Shown one piece after another: positions 8,515-16,982 of a stretch of DNA of 38,559 nt. Each line of letters starts with the position of its first letter. Within the stretch, counting starts at the first letter, position 1. The position numbers and the translations under genes are program-made. The notes below the pieces were generated by a model that was not told where the DNA came from, did no database searches, and saw only the letters and a program-made list of their open reading frames with translations. Origin of the DNA: Mesorhizobium sp. L2C084A000 (GTDB lineage: Bacteria; Pseudomonadota; Alphaproteobacteria; Rhizobiales; Rhizobiaceae); NCBI RefSeq assembly GCF_000502875.1, contig NZ_AYWX01000007.1, positions 185,461 to 224,019 on the forward strand, written 5' to 3'.

Positions 8515-9795
8515 ATGGATTTCGACCTTATCGTTCGCGGCGGCACGCTGCCTGATGGCAGGGTTGCCGACATAGGCATCAGCGGCGAGACGATCGCGGC
8601 GATCGAGCCCATTATGCAGGGTTCCGCGCGAACCGAGGTCGACGCCCGCGGCAATCTGGTCTCGCCGCCCTTCGTCGATCCGCATTTCCACATGGACGCG
8701 ACGCTCTCATACGGCATTCCACGCATCAACGCGTCGGGTACGCTGCTCGAAGGCATTTCGCTATGGGGCGAGTTGAAGCCGCTTTTGACGCATGAGGCGG
8801 TGCGTGATCGCGCATTGGCCTATTGCGACTGGGCGGTGTCGATGGGCCTGCTCGCCATCCGCACCCATGTCGATGTCTGCGATGACAGGCTGCTGGCGGT
8901 CGAGGCGCTGCTCGAGGTCAAGAAGACGGTCGCTCCCTATATCGACCTGCAACTGGTCGCTTTCCCGCAGGACGGGTTTTATCGCGCTCCATCTGCGCGT
9001 GAAAACACCATTCGCGCGCTCGACATGGGCGTCGACATTGTCGGCGGCATCCCGCATTTCGAGCGCACCATGGCCGACGGCACGCGCTCGGTAACGGAGC
9101 TGTGCGAGATCGCGGCCAGGCGCGGCCTGATGGTCGACCTGCATTGCGACGAGACCGACGACCCGCTGTCGCGTCACATCGAACAGCTTGCCTATGAGAC
9201 GCAGCGCCTTGGTCTGCAAAACAGGGTGGCCGGCTCGCATCTCACATCGATGCATTCGATGGACAATTACTACGTCTCGAAGCTGCTGCCGCTGATCGCC
9301 GAGGCCGGCGTCTCGGTCATTCCCAATCCGCTGATCAACATCATGCTGCAGGGCCGCCACGACACCTTCCCGAAGCGCCGCGGCCTGACTCGGGTCAAGG
9401 AGATGCTGGCGCTCGGCATTCGCGTCGGCTGGGGCCAGGATTGCGTGCTCGATCCCTGGTATTCGCTTGGCACCGCCGACATGCTCGATGTCGCCTTCAT
9501 GGGTCTGCACGTTGCTCAGATGTCGAGCCCGGCCGAGATGGCGCGCTGCTTCGACATGGTCACCAACGTCAATGCCGCGATCATGGGCCTCGATCATCTC
9601 GGCCTGGCGGTCGGCAAGCGCGCCAGCCTTGTCGTCCTCGATGCCGGCAATCCGGTCGAAGCCCTGCGCTTGCGCGCCGAGCGCCTGTGCGTCATCGCCA
9701 GGGGCAAGGTGGTGGCGGAGCGGACGAAGCAGGAAACCAGGCTGTCCATCGACGGAAGGCCGGGAATGGTGAACCGGCGGCACATATCCAGCTAG
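8515..9795 (+). CDS. CodA-like amidohydrolase/deaminase
   Basis: The 426-residue protein resembles E. coli cytosine deaminase along its whole length. Metal and catalytic residues line up with a constant offset of four: His57 and His59 (DPHFH), Gln152 (AFPQDG), His210 and Glu213 (HCDE), His242 (GSHLTSMHS) and Asp309 (GQDC). The neighbouring residue, Asp314 in E. coli and known to affect substrate preference, is Cys310 here, and the preceding His is Gln308. The deamination chemistry is therefore well supported, but cytosine is not assured; isoguanine or a related N-heterocycle is possible. The next gene, a permease on the same strand, may move the substrate or product. Confidence 0.85.
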   Translation: MDFDLIVRGGTLPDGRVADIGISGETIAAIEPIMQGSARTEVDARGNLVSPPFVDPHFHMDATLSYGIPRINASGTLLEGISLWGELKPLLTHEAVRDRALAYCDWAVSMGLLAIRTHVDVCDDRLLAVEALLEVKKTVAPYIDLQLVAFPQDGFYRAPSARENTIRALDMGVDIVGGIPHFERTMADGTRSVTELCEIAARRGLMVDLHCDETDDPLSRHIEQLAYETQRLGLQNRVAGSHLTSMHSMDNYYVSKLLPLIAEAGVSVIPNPLINIMLQGRHDTFPKRRGLTRVKEMLALGIRVGWGQDCVLDPWYSLGTADMLDVAFMGLHVAQMSSPAEMARCFDMVTNVNAAIMGLDHLGLAVGKRASLVVLDAGNPVEALRLRAERLCVIARGKVVAERTKQETRLSIDGRPGMVNRRHISS

Positions 9796-9901
9796 ATACA
9801 GCCGATTCCTGGCGCTGGTCTTACCCATTGCCCGAATTCTCCTCGTCAAAGCCGCCGCTTCCGTCTACGACGCGGCTTACTAGGGAGGAATCGGGATCGG
9901 C

Positions 9902-10825
9902 ATGACGCAGCCCGTGGCGCAGAATTCGACGATCAGGAATGTGCTTCTGGCCGGCATTCTGCTGATGCTGGCCGGCGACTTCCTGTTTGCGCTGAACGAC
10001 GCCATGGGCAAGTGGCTGGTCGCCAGCTTCTCCGTCGGTCAGGTGGTGCTGATCCGCTCCATCGGCGCCTTTTTCGTGCTTGGCCCGATGATTGCCCATC
10101 AAGGCACGGCCAAGCTGTTTCGCATGGAGCGCTTGGAGCTGCAGCTGCTGCGCGTTGTCATGACCACGCTCGACACCGCGCTCTTTTATGCCGCCGTGGT
10201 CTATCTGCCGCTTGCCGATGTCATGAGTTTCTACATGGCCGGGCCGATCTACGTTGCGGCGCTCTCGCACCTCTTGCTTGGCGAAAAGGTCGGTTGGCGC
10301 CGCTGGATGGCGATCCTGCTCGGCTTCTGCGGCGTTTTGATCATGCTGAAACCGTCCTCGGCGGCGTTCTCGCTGTCGTCGGGCTTTGCGCTGGTGGGCA
10401 GCATCTCCTTCGCCTTCGCCATCATCCTCAACCGCCGGCTGCGCGGCACCAGCGACACCAATCTGGTGACATGGCAGACTATCGGCACGCTGCTGGTCGG
10501 GGGTGTGCTGACCATCGGCGCCTGGCAGACGCCGTCGGCGCTCGATCTCGGCGCCATGCTGCTGCTCGGCATCGTCTCCTGCGGCGCGCATCTGATGATC
10601 ACCAGGGCGCTCAAGCTGGCGCCGGCTTCGACATTGGCGCCGCTGCACTACACGCTGCTGCTGTGGGCGGTGGTGTTCGGACTGGCATTCTTCGGCGACG
10701 TGCCAGGCCCGCGCATACTGATCGGCTCGGGCATCGTCGTTCTGGCCGGCCTGTTCATCTTCCACCGCCAGAAAGTGGTCGAGACTGCGGTGCCGCCCGA
10801 AAACGTGCCGAAGGGCGTGAATTAG
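9902..10825 (+). CDS. EamA/DMT-superfamily permease
   Basis: The 307-residue integral membrane protein has about ten hydrophobic segments arranged as two EamA repeats: ILLMLAGDFLFALNDAMGKWL opens the first, and GFALVGSISFAFAIILNRRL opens the second. Family members export or import small metabolites, mostly amino acids and nucleosides; the direction and substrate cannot be read from sequence. It lies 106 bases after the CodA-like gene on the same strand, so co-expression is plausible. A GGGAGGAAT site lies about 10-13 bases before the ATG. Its stop is 5 bases from the convergent phosphotransferase stop. Confidence 0.87.
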   Translation: MTQPVAQNSTIRNVLLAGILLMLAGDFLFALNDAMGKWLVASFSVGQVVLIRSIGAFFVLGPMIAHQGTAKLFRMERLELQLLRVVMTTLDTALFYAAVVYLPLADVMSFYMAGPIYVAALSHLLLGEKVGWRRWMAILLGFCGVLIMLKPSSAAFSLSSGFALVGSISFAFAIILNRRLRGTSDTNLVTWQTIGTLLVGGVLTIGAWQTPSALDLGAMLLLGIVSCGAHLMITRALKLAPASTLAPLHYTLLLWAVVFGLAFFGDVPGPRILIGSGIVVLAGLFIFHRQKVVETAVPPENVPKGVN

Positions 10826-10830
10826 TAGGC

Positions 10831-11733
10831 TCAGCCCTGACGTATCGCCGCCAGGTGCCGTGAAAACTCCGTCGTCTCCATCAGCGCCTTGCAGCGCGCG
10901 AACCGACCGTCGGCATAGGCGCGAAAATCATCGACCGGATTGTTGTTGGCGAGCTGGATCAGCCCCCACAGCGTCCACAACAGGTCGCACATCGCCTTGT
11001 AGATGACGATGCGGCCGCGCTCCGCCGGCTTGGCCTCGCCGCCGAAATAGGCGCGCATCATCTCCTCATCCTGCCCCGTGTCGAATTTGCCTTCCACGCT
11101 GAGGTCGCCAAGGTCCCAGAGTGGGTCATTCATGCCCGAATACTCCCAGTCGACGATCCACATCCGCTCGCCGGTATCGAGAAAGTTCTCGCACAGCGGA
11201 TCGCAGTGGCAGGCAACGAGCGGCAGCGGATAGGCGGCCAGCGCCGAGCGCACGCTCTCGGCGTCGCGCACCACGTCATGATAACCGGCGGGCAGGGCGA
11301 CCTCCTTGGTGGACAGCACCTTGAGGTAATCGTCGATCATCGCGAACAATTCGAAGCGGAAGGGAAACACCGCGCCTGAATCGTGCAGCTTGCGAAAGGC
11401 CTCGCCGGCGCGGGCCGGACTGCCCGGACGTGTCCGGAATTTCTCCGGCGACATCGTTTCGGCGCCGGCGATGTAGCGTGTCACCATCACCCCGGTGCCG
11501 GGGTCGACATGCAGCACCTCGGGACTGACCCCTGCCTTTGCCGCTTCGCGTGCAGCCACTGCTTCGTTGGCCCGGTTGATGTATTCCTCGGTGCCCTTGC
11601 CGGGAATGCGCAGGCAGAAGTCGCCGGCCTTGAAGACGAGGTTGGTGAGGCCGCCCAGCCGTTCCAGCGGCCCGCTGTAGCCGGCCAGCATGGGAATGGC
11701 GTCCAGTGCCGCACGCGCCTCGTCAGTCACCAT
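10831..11733 (-). CDS. Choline-kinase/aminoglycoside-phosphotransferase-fold kinase (first copy)
   Basis: The 300-residue protein has a protein-kinase-like APH fold. The catalytic loop HCDPLCENF spans residues 176-184 and the metal-binding DWEYSG 195-200; the latter, followed by DPLWDLGD, is typical of LicA/choline or thiamine kinase-like members rather than of aminoglycoside resistance enzymes. It should transfer phosphate from ATP to a small alcohol; choline, ethanolamine or a related amine is likely but unproven. It is divergent from the SAM methyltransferase. A second, clearly different member of the family lies at 14919-15806, with a dimethylglycine-dehydrogenase-like gene between them. 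Confidence 0.85.
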   Translation of the reverse strand: MVTDEARAALDAIPMLAGYSGPLERLGGLTNLVFKAGDFCLRIPGKGTEEYINRANEAVAAREAAKAGVSPEVLHVDPGTGVMVTRYIAGAETMSPEKFRTRPGSPARAGEAFRKLHDSGAVFPFRFELFAMIDDYLKVLSTKEVALPAGYHDVVRDAESVRSALAAYPLPLVACHCDPLCENFLDTGERMWIVDWEYSGMNDPLWDLGDLSVEGKFDTGQDEEMMRAYFGGEAKPAERGRIVIYKAMCDLLWTLWGLIQLANNNPVDDFRAYADGRFARCKALMETTEFSRHLAAIRQG

Positions 11734-11834
11734 GCCTGCGCCCCCACGCCGTTATTTGTCGCAGCGACGGTTCCACAATTTTCGCGCTTTGGCTATCATC
11801 ACTGCGAGATCAAAAATTGGCGGACTGGATAAAA

Positions 11835-12467
11835 GTGGCGGACAGCAAACATCATGGCGCGCTCGGCGCGGCCTACGCGGCAAAGCGGCCCGAAGAGGTG
11901 GCCGCACTCTATGATCGCTGGTCGGAAACCTATGACGCCGACATGTCGGCCGCCGGCTATCGCCATCCGACGATCTGCCTTGCCTTGCTGGCCCGCCATC
12001 TGCCGCGCGGTTCAGCACCGCTGCTCGATGCCGGGGCCGGCACCGGGCTCATCGGCGAATGGCTTGATATTGCTGGTTACCCGCAAGTCGAGGCACTCGA
12101 TATTTCACAAGGCATGCTGGATCAGGCGGCCCGCAAGGGCGTCTATTCCGCGCTCCATTGCCTGGCGCTCGGCGGTCATCTGCCCTTTGCCGATGATGCC
12201 TATGCCGGGATCATCTCGGCCGGCGTCTTCACCTCGGGCCATGTCGGCGTCGAGGGGCTGGACGAGCTAATCCGCATCTGCCGCCCGGGCGGCGTGATCG
12301 TGCTGACGGTCAAGAACACGCTGTGGGATGCCGGCTTTGCCACGCGTGTCGGCGAGATCGAGGCGCAAGGCCTCGTCACCCGCGTCGAGGAAACGCGTCC
12401 TTACGTCTCGATGCCCGGCGAGGCCGACACGGTACCAAGCCGCGGCCTCGCTTTGCGCGTTATTTGA
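11835..12467 (+). CDS. Class I SAM-dependent methyltransferase
   Basis: The ~210-residue protein carries the SAM-binding glycine loop LLDAGAGTGLIGEWL followed by an acidic VEALDIS strand end and a late ICRPGGVIVLTVKN (motif III-like) segment, typical of small-molecule methyltransferases. The acceptor is unknown. The start is uncertain: GTG at 11835 is chosen because upstream starts overlap the divergent kinase gene; a TTG at 11817 is also possible. It is convergent with the FAD/GcvT protein, with stops two bases apart. Clustering with two choline-kinase-like genes and a demethylating dehydrogenase hints at methylated amine metabolism, but this is inference. Confidence 0.8.
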   Translation: MADSKHHGALGAAYAAKRPEEVAALYDRWSETYDADMSAAGYRHPTICLALLARHLPRGSAPLLDAGAGTGLIGEWLDIAGYPQVEALDISQGMLDQAARKGVYSALHCLALGGHLPFADDAYAGIISAGVFTSGHVGVEGLDELIRICRPGGVIVLTVKNTLWDAGFATRVGEIEAQGLVTRVEETRPYVSMPGEADTVPSRGLALRVI

Positions 12468-12468
12468 C

Positions 12469-14922
12469 CTACGCTTTGACCCTGGCGCCCGCCGGATCAT
12501 ACATCGGCTCGAGGTGGATATTGGCCGCTGTCCTCTCCATCGCAACCACCAGTTCATAGTCGCCGGAAGCGAGAAAATCATCGCTCACCCCGTCGGCGTT
12601 GCGCACATAGCCGTAGCCGATGTTCCTGCCCAGCGTGTAGCCGTAACCGCCGCTGCTGAGATAACCGACCGGTTCGCCATTGCGCAGGATGGTTTCGCGG
12701 CCGAGCAGCACGATCTCGGGGTTGTCGACCGTGAAGCCGGCAAAGCGTTTCTTCAGTGCCGCGCCGCTGGTCTTCTCCAGCGCGCGCCGTCCAACGAAAT
12801 CGGTGTTCTTGCGCAGCTTGACCGCCCAACCGAGCCCGGCTTCCTGCGGCGTGTCGTTGGGGGTGATGTCGGAGCCCCAGGCGCGATAGCCTTTTTCCAG
12901 CCGCAGCGATTCCAGCGCCCGATAGCCGACCGGGCGGATGTCATGCTTCTCGCCTGCCGCCATCAGTGCGTCGAAGACTTCGCCGGTGGCCGCGATCGGC
13001 ACATGCAGTTCCCAGCCGAGTTCGCCGACATAGGTGACGCGCAGCGCCCGAACCGTGCGGCCGGCGATGGTAATCTCGCGCACATGGCCGAACGGGAAGC
13101 CGGCATTCGACACGTCGGCTCCGGTCGCCGCCGAGAGCACGTCGCGCGCCCGAGGACCCATCAGCGACAGCGTGCCGAAATCCTCGGTGACGTCGACAAG
13201 CCTGGCATCGAGCCCTTCGCCGATATGATCGCTGATCCATGAGGAATCATGCGTGCGGAAACCGGTGCCGGTGACGATATAGAATTTCTCCTCGGCCAGC
13301 CTCGCCACAGTGAGATCAGCTTCGATACCGCCGCGCGTGTTGAGAAGCTGCGTATAGGTCAGCCGGCCGACCGGCTTGCTGACGTCGTTGGCACAGATCC
13401 AGTCCAGCGCCTTCAGCGCATCAGGCCCGCTCAGCTCGTATTTGGCGAAAGACGATTGATCGAAAATGCCGACCTTTTCACGCACATGCCGGTGTTCGTC
13501 GCCGACCGCCGCGAACCAGTTCTGCCGGCCCATCGAATAGATGTCCTGCGGCTCGACGCCTTCGGGCGCGAACCAGTTCGGCCGCTCCCAGCCGAGCTTC
13601 GAGCCGAACACGGCGCGCTGCTGTTTCAGCCGCTCGTACAGCGGCGAGACGATGCGCGGCCTCCCGCTGGCGTACTCTTCATGCGGAAAGCCGATCGTAT
13701 AGTGTTTGCTATAGGCCTCCAGCGTGCGGTCGCAGACCCACTGACGGTCGCGGTGCAGGTTGGAAAAGCGCCTGATGTCGACCACCCACAGGTCGAGCGG
13801 TGCTTCGTCATCGACCACCCACTGCGCCAGCACCCAGCCAGCGCCGCCGCCCGAGGCGATGCCGAAGGCGTTGAAGCCGGCGCCGACGAACATGTTGGCG
13901 CATTCGGGCGCTGTGCCGAGAATGAAATTGCCGTCCGGCGTAAAACTCTCCGGCCCGTTGATCATCTGCTTGACGCCGACGGTTTCCAGCGCCGGCACAC
14001 GCGCGATCGCTTGGCTCATGTGCTGCTCGAAATGGTCGTAGTCGTCGTCGAACAGCCTGAATTCCCAATCATTGGGAACGTCGTCGCCGGGGAGACCAGT
14101 CGCCCAGGCCTGCGGGTTAGGCTCATAGCCGCCCATCACCAGCCCGCCGACTTCCTCCTTGAAATAGGTGCGTCGGTCAGGGTCGCGGATGGTCGGCGCG
14201 TCGGTCGCCAGACCGTCGATCTTCTCGGTGATGATGTACTGGTGCTTCACCGGCTGAAGCGGCACGTTGATGCCGGCCATGGCCCCCACTTGCCGCGCCC
14301 ATTGGCCCGCACAGTTGACCACCTTGTCGCAGGCGATGTCGCCCTTGCTGGTCTTCACCGCCGTGATGCGGCCGTCCTTCATCTCGAAGCCGGTGACGCG
14401 AGCATCCTCGAGCAGTTTGGCGCCATGCATGCGCGCGCCCTTGGCCAGCGACTGCGTGATGTCGGAGGGGCTCGCCTGGCCGTCGGTCGGCAGCCAGGAG
14501 GCGCCGACGAGATCGCCGGTCTCCAGCAGCGGCCACATTCTTTTCACCTCGTCCGGCGACAGCAATTGCATGTCCATGCCGAAGCTTTTTGCTGTCGTCG
14601 CCAGCCTTTTGTACTCCGTCCAGCGGTCGGCATTGGTGGCGAGCCTGAGGCAGCCGGTCATCTTCCAGCCGGTGGCGAGACCGGTCTCGGCCTCCAGTCC
14701 CTTGTAGAGGTCGACGGAGTATTTCAGCACGCGGGTGATAGACGCCGACGAGCGCAATTGCCCGACAAGGCCGGCGGCATGCCAGGTCGAACCCGAGGTC
14801 AGCTTGCCCTGCTCCAGCAGCACCACGTCAGCCTTGTGGTCGCGCGCCAGATGATAGGCCGTCGAACAGCCGATGATGCCACCGCCGATGACGACGATGG
14901 CGGCCTGACTCGGCAATGTCAT
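12469..14922 (-). CDS. Dimethylglycine/sarcosine dehydrogenase-like FAD oxidoreductase fused to GcvT
   Basis: The 817-residue protein has an N-terminal DAO domain with GGGIIG at residues 13-18, a middle FAO_M region, and a C-terminal GcvT plus GcvT-C half from about residue 430. The segment GSTWHAAGL (44-52) matches the region where mammalian dimethylglycine dehydrogenase binds FAD covalently through a His (His48 here, by analogy). The family oxidatively demethylates N-methyl amines and passes the one-carbon unit to tetrahydrofolate. The ATG at 14922 is set by a four-base ATGA overlap with the upstream kinase, implying translational coupling; a long in-frame N-terminal extension to 15243 only reads through that kinase gene. 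The exact substrate is open. Confidence 0.9.
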   Translation of the reverse strand: MTLPSQAAIVVIGGGIIGCSTAYHLARDHKADVVLLEQGKLTSGSTWHAAGLVGQLRSSASITRVLKYSVDLYKGLEAETGLATGWKMTGCLRLATNADRWTEYKRLATTAKSFGMDMQLLSPDEVKRMWPLLETGDLVGASWLPTDGQASPSDITQSLAKGARMHGAKLLEDARVTGFEMKDGRITAVKTSKGDIACDKVVNCAGQWARQVGAMAGINVPLQPVKHQYIITEKIDGLATDAPTIRDPDRRTYFKEEVGGLVMGGYEPNPQAWATGLPGDDVPNDWEFRLFDDDYDHFEQHMSQAIARVPALETVGVKQMINGPESFTPDGNFILGTAPECANMFVGAGFNAFGIASGGGAGWVLAQWVVDDEAPLDLWVVDIRRFSNLHRDRQWVCDRTLEAYSKHYTIGFPHEEYASGRPRIVSPLYERLKQQRAVFGSKLGWERPNWFAPEGVEPQDIYSMGRQNWFAAVGDEHRHVREKVGIFDQSSFAKYELSGPDALKALDWICANDVSKPVGRLTYTQLLNTRGGIEADLTVARLAEEKFYIVTGTGFRTHDSSWISDHIGEGLDARLVDVTEDFGTLSLMGPRARDVLSAATGADVSNAGFPFGHVREITIAGRTVRALRVTYVGELGWELHVPIAATGEVFDALMAAGEKHDIRPVGYRALESLRLEKGYRAWGSDITPNDTPQEAGLGWAVKLRKNTDFVGRRALEKTSGAALKKRFAGFTVDNPEIVLLGRETILRNGEPVGYLSSGGYGYTLGRNIGYGYVRNADGVSDDFLASGDYELVVAMERTAANIHLEPMYDPAGARVKA

Positions 14923-15806
14923 GATTTCTGTATCCCGTATTTTGTCCGGTAGTTTTCCAGTGCCGCGTCGAGCCGGACGAGATTTTCCTCGGTGTAGGCG
15001 ACGTAGTCGATGCCCGGCGCGTCCAGATAGAGCTCGGAGACCATGCTCCACATCGCCTCGCGCAGCAGCGAGGCGCATTGCATGGCCGCGTGCGAACGGC
15101 GGATCGCATCGTCCGGTTCCTTCATGAAGTAGGCGGTCAGGAAGGCAAAAGATTCCTCGTCGCTCATGCCGGCGTTGGAGGCGGCGCCTGCGAGGTCGAA
15201 CATCGCCGTGTTGAAACCGGCATATTCGAAGTCGATCAGCCATAGCCTGTTGCCGTCATCGAGAATGTTGGCCGGCAGCAGATCATTGTGGCCAAAAACG
15301 ATCGGCAGCAGCTTCTGCGCGCGCTCCAGTTCGTCGGCCAGCGTCAGCAGATGCGGCAAGTCGCTGCGCTTGCGGCTGCCGCCTTCTTCAAGCGTGCGCG
15401 CATAGTCGCGAATGACATGGAACACCCAGAACATGAAGCCGGCGCCGGAGACGTGATTGGGCATTTCCCGGTGGAAGGCGCGCATCAGAGCCGCGACGCG
15501 GCCGAGATTGGCGCGCACGTCTTCCGCCAGATAGGTTTTCGCACCGAGAAATTCCGTTACCAGTATGCCCGGTTCGGCATGGCGGACGGCTGGCGCGAAA
15601 CCGGCGGCATGCGCCGCCCGCGCGGTCATAACCTCGCGCTCCCGAAAGACATGGTGGAACGGATAGTCCTTGCCGAAGCGCACGACATGTCGTCCGGCCG
15701 CGTCCGTGACCACATAATTCGCGTTGCTCAGGCCGCCGGGCAGCGGTGCGATCTCGATGCCACCGGTCCAGCAGGGCAGGGCGCGGATGCGATCTTCGGC
15801 GGTCAC
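14919..15806 (-). CDS. Choline/ethanolamine-kinase-like phosphotransferase (second copy)
   Basis: The 295-residue APH-fold kinase has a nucleotide loop region PLPGGLSNANYVV (21-33), catalytic loop GHNDLLPAN (172-180) and DFEYAG (192-197), the pattern of choline/ethanolamine kinases. It would phosphorylate an amino-alcohol with ATP. The GTG at 15806 (VTAEDRIRAL) is preferred because GGGA lies about 8 bases upstream and longer readings add a non-conserved extension. It overlaps the FAD/GcvT gene by ATGA, so the two are made from one transcript. It is divergent from a DeoR regulator across a 399-base region containing several dyads. Confidence 0.85.
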   Translation of the reverse strand: MTAEDRIRALPCWTGGIEIAPLPGGLSNANYVVTDAAGRHVVRFGKDYPFHHVFREREVMTARAAHAAGFAPAVRHAEPGILVTEFLGAKTYLAEDVRANLGRVAALMRAFHREMPNHVSGAGFMFWVFHVIRDYARTLEEGGSRKRSDLPHLLTLADELERAQKLLPIVFGHNDLLPANILDDGNRLWLIDFEYAGFNTAMFDLAGAASNAGMSDEESFAFLTAYFMKEPDDAIRRSHAAMQCASLLREAMWSMVSELYLDAPGIDYVAYTEENLVRLDAALENYRTKYGIQKS

Positions 15807-16205
15807 GGAACATCCCTGGTTTGCTGGGCTTCGACAAGGCGCCGTGAACAGCGCAACGATGGCGGGAGAAACGTAAATAATCTCGTCGGTGCGGGACGCC
15901 AGGATCGGTATCCCGCACCGCACCGACGAGCCCCTTGGCCAGGTTTTTGAGCCCGGCATCCGCCCCCGCGGATCTGAAAATTCCTTGAACAGGCACGTTC
16001 CAAACGGCCTGATCACTGAGTTGCGGCTCTGCCCCAGTCGCAGATCTGAAGCCGTTGATGTCTTTGATTTCACGCCAGGGCTGCCCGCTTGTCAATAAAA
16101 AGGTGTGACCTTTTTTGGGTATTTTGCCCGAAAGCATAAGGTAGTTCCTTTAAAAGCATGTGAATTACCTTAAAATCGGTCAAGAGCATCAGTTCGGGAA
16201 ACCAG
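15807..16205. promoter_or_regulatory. 399-base divergent regulatory region with several dyads, no gene
   Basis: I see no convincing gene here. Three inverted repeats stand out. First, CTCGTCGGTGCGGGA (from 15882) pairs with GCACCGACGAG plus TCCCGCACC (to 15930), an imperfect hairpin. Second, AAAAAGGT-gtg-ACCTTTTT lies at 16097-16115. Third, TAAGGTAGTT (16137-16146) mirrors AATTACCTTA (16163-16172) with one mismatch. The last two are AT-rich and lie 34-109 bases before the DeoR ATG, so they are candidate operators. The first lies nearer the divergent kinase gene and may be part of its leader. Confidence 0.5.
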
Positions 16206-16982
16206 ATGGCCCAGTCCAAACGACACGGCGAGATCCTGCGTCTCGTGCAGGAAGAGGGCACCGTCACCATCGCCAGTCTGGCCGACCGGCTGGGCGTGTC
16301 GCTGGAGACGGTGCGCCGCGACGTCAAGCCACTGACTGGTGATGGCTCTGTCCTCAAGATGCATGGCGCCATCGGCCTGCCGTCGATGATCGGCGAAGCG
16401 CCGTTCGAGCGGCGTATGCGTGAGAACGCCGACGCCAAGCGCGTCATTGCCCGCATGGTCGCCGCCACCATACGCGACGGCGAATCGATCATGCTCGACA
16501 CCGGCACGACGACCTCGTTCCTTGCGCGTGAACTGCTTGGCCACCGGCGCCTGACGGTCGTCACCAATTCCTCGGATATTGCCCGCACGCTGGCCACCAT
16601 CAACGGCAACAAGGTCTACATGGCGGGCGGCGAGCTGCGCAGCGATTCCGGCGCTGCTTTCGGCGCCTCGGCAATCGATTTTGTCAGTCGTTTTTCGGTC
16701 AGCCACGCCATCATTTCCACCGGCGGCGTCGACGCGGTGATGGGCGTCATGGATTTTGATCTGGATGAAGCCGAGTTCGCCCGCATGGTGCTGTCGCGCG
16801 GCCAGCGGTCCCTGGTCATCACCGATCACTCGAAATTCGGCCGTCTTGGTCTGGTCCAGGTCTGCGGCTTCGACAGCTTTTCCGAACTCGCCACCGATCG
16901 CTCGCCGCCGCACGACCTGGCCGCCGCCCTTGCGCAGGCCGGCGCGCGGCTTAGCATCGCCGACGAGGAAGCCGGGTTTTAG
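16206..16982 (+). CDS. DeoR-family transcriptional regulator
   Basis: The 258-residue protein has an N-terminal DeoR winged helix (residues ~5-60; TIASLADRLGVSLETVRRDV is the recognition region) and a C-terminal DeoRC sensor domain with GESIMLDTGTTTS and ITDHSKFGR, which usually binds a phosphorylated sugar or polyol. Given the divergent kinase/FAD-GcvT operon, a phosphorylated product of that kinase is a natural candidate effector, though this is inference. Its stop overlaps the stop of the convergent flavoprotein gene by four bases. Confidence 0.93.
   Translation: MAQSKRHGEILRLVQEEGTVTIASLADRLGVSLETVRRDVKPLTGDGSVLKMHGAIGLPSMIGEAPFERRMRENADAKRVIARMVAATIRDGESIMLDTGTTTSFLARELLGHRRLTVVTNSSDIARTLATINGNKVYMAGGELRSDSGAAFGASAIDFVSRFSVSHAIISTGGVDAVMGVMDFDLDEAEFARMVLSRGQRSLVITDHSKFGRLGLVQVCGFDSFSELATDRSPPHDLAAALAQAGARLSIADEEAGF

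Noticed and set aside
9821..10765. Open frame opposite the EamA permease, very rich in Q, R, H and D
   Set aside because: It is the hydrophilic antisense image of a membrane protein gene and has no homology that I can recognise.
10831..11733. Aminoglycoside resistance gene
   Set aside because: The APH fold is present, but the DWEYSG and DPLWDLGD pattern fits choline/thiamine-kinase-like metabolic enzymes, and the neighbourhood is metabolic.
13249..14952. 567-codon plus-strand frame inside the FAD/GcvT gene
   Set aside because: It is an antisense shadow. The minus-strand product has full DAO and GcvT motifs.
14923..15243. 107-residue N-terminal extension of the FAD/GcvT protein
   Set aside because: It runs out of frame through the upstream kinase gene and lacks conservation. 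The ATG at 14922 sits directly before the FAD-binding motif and forms an ATGA overlap.
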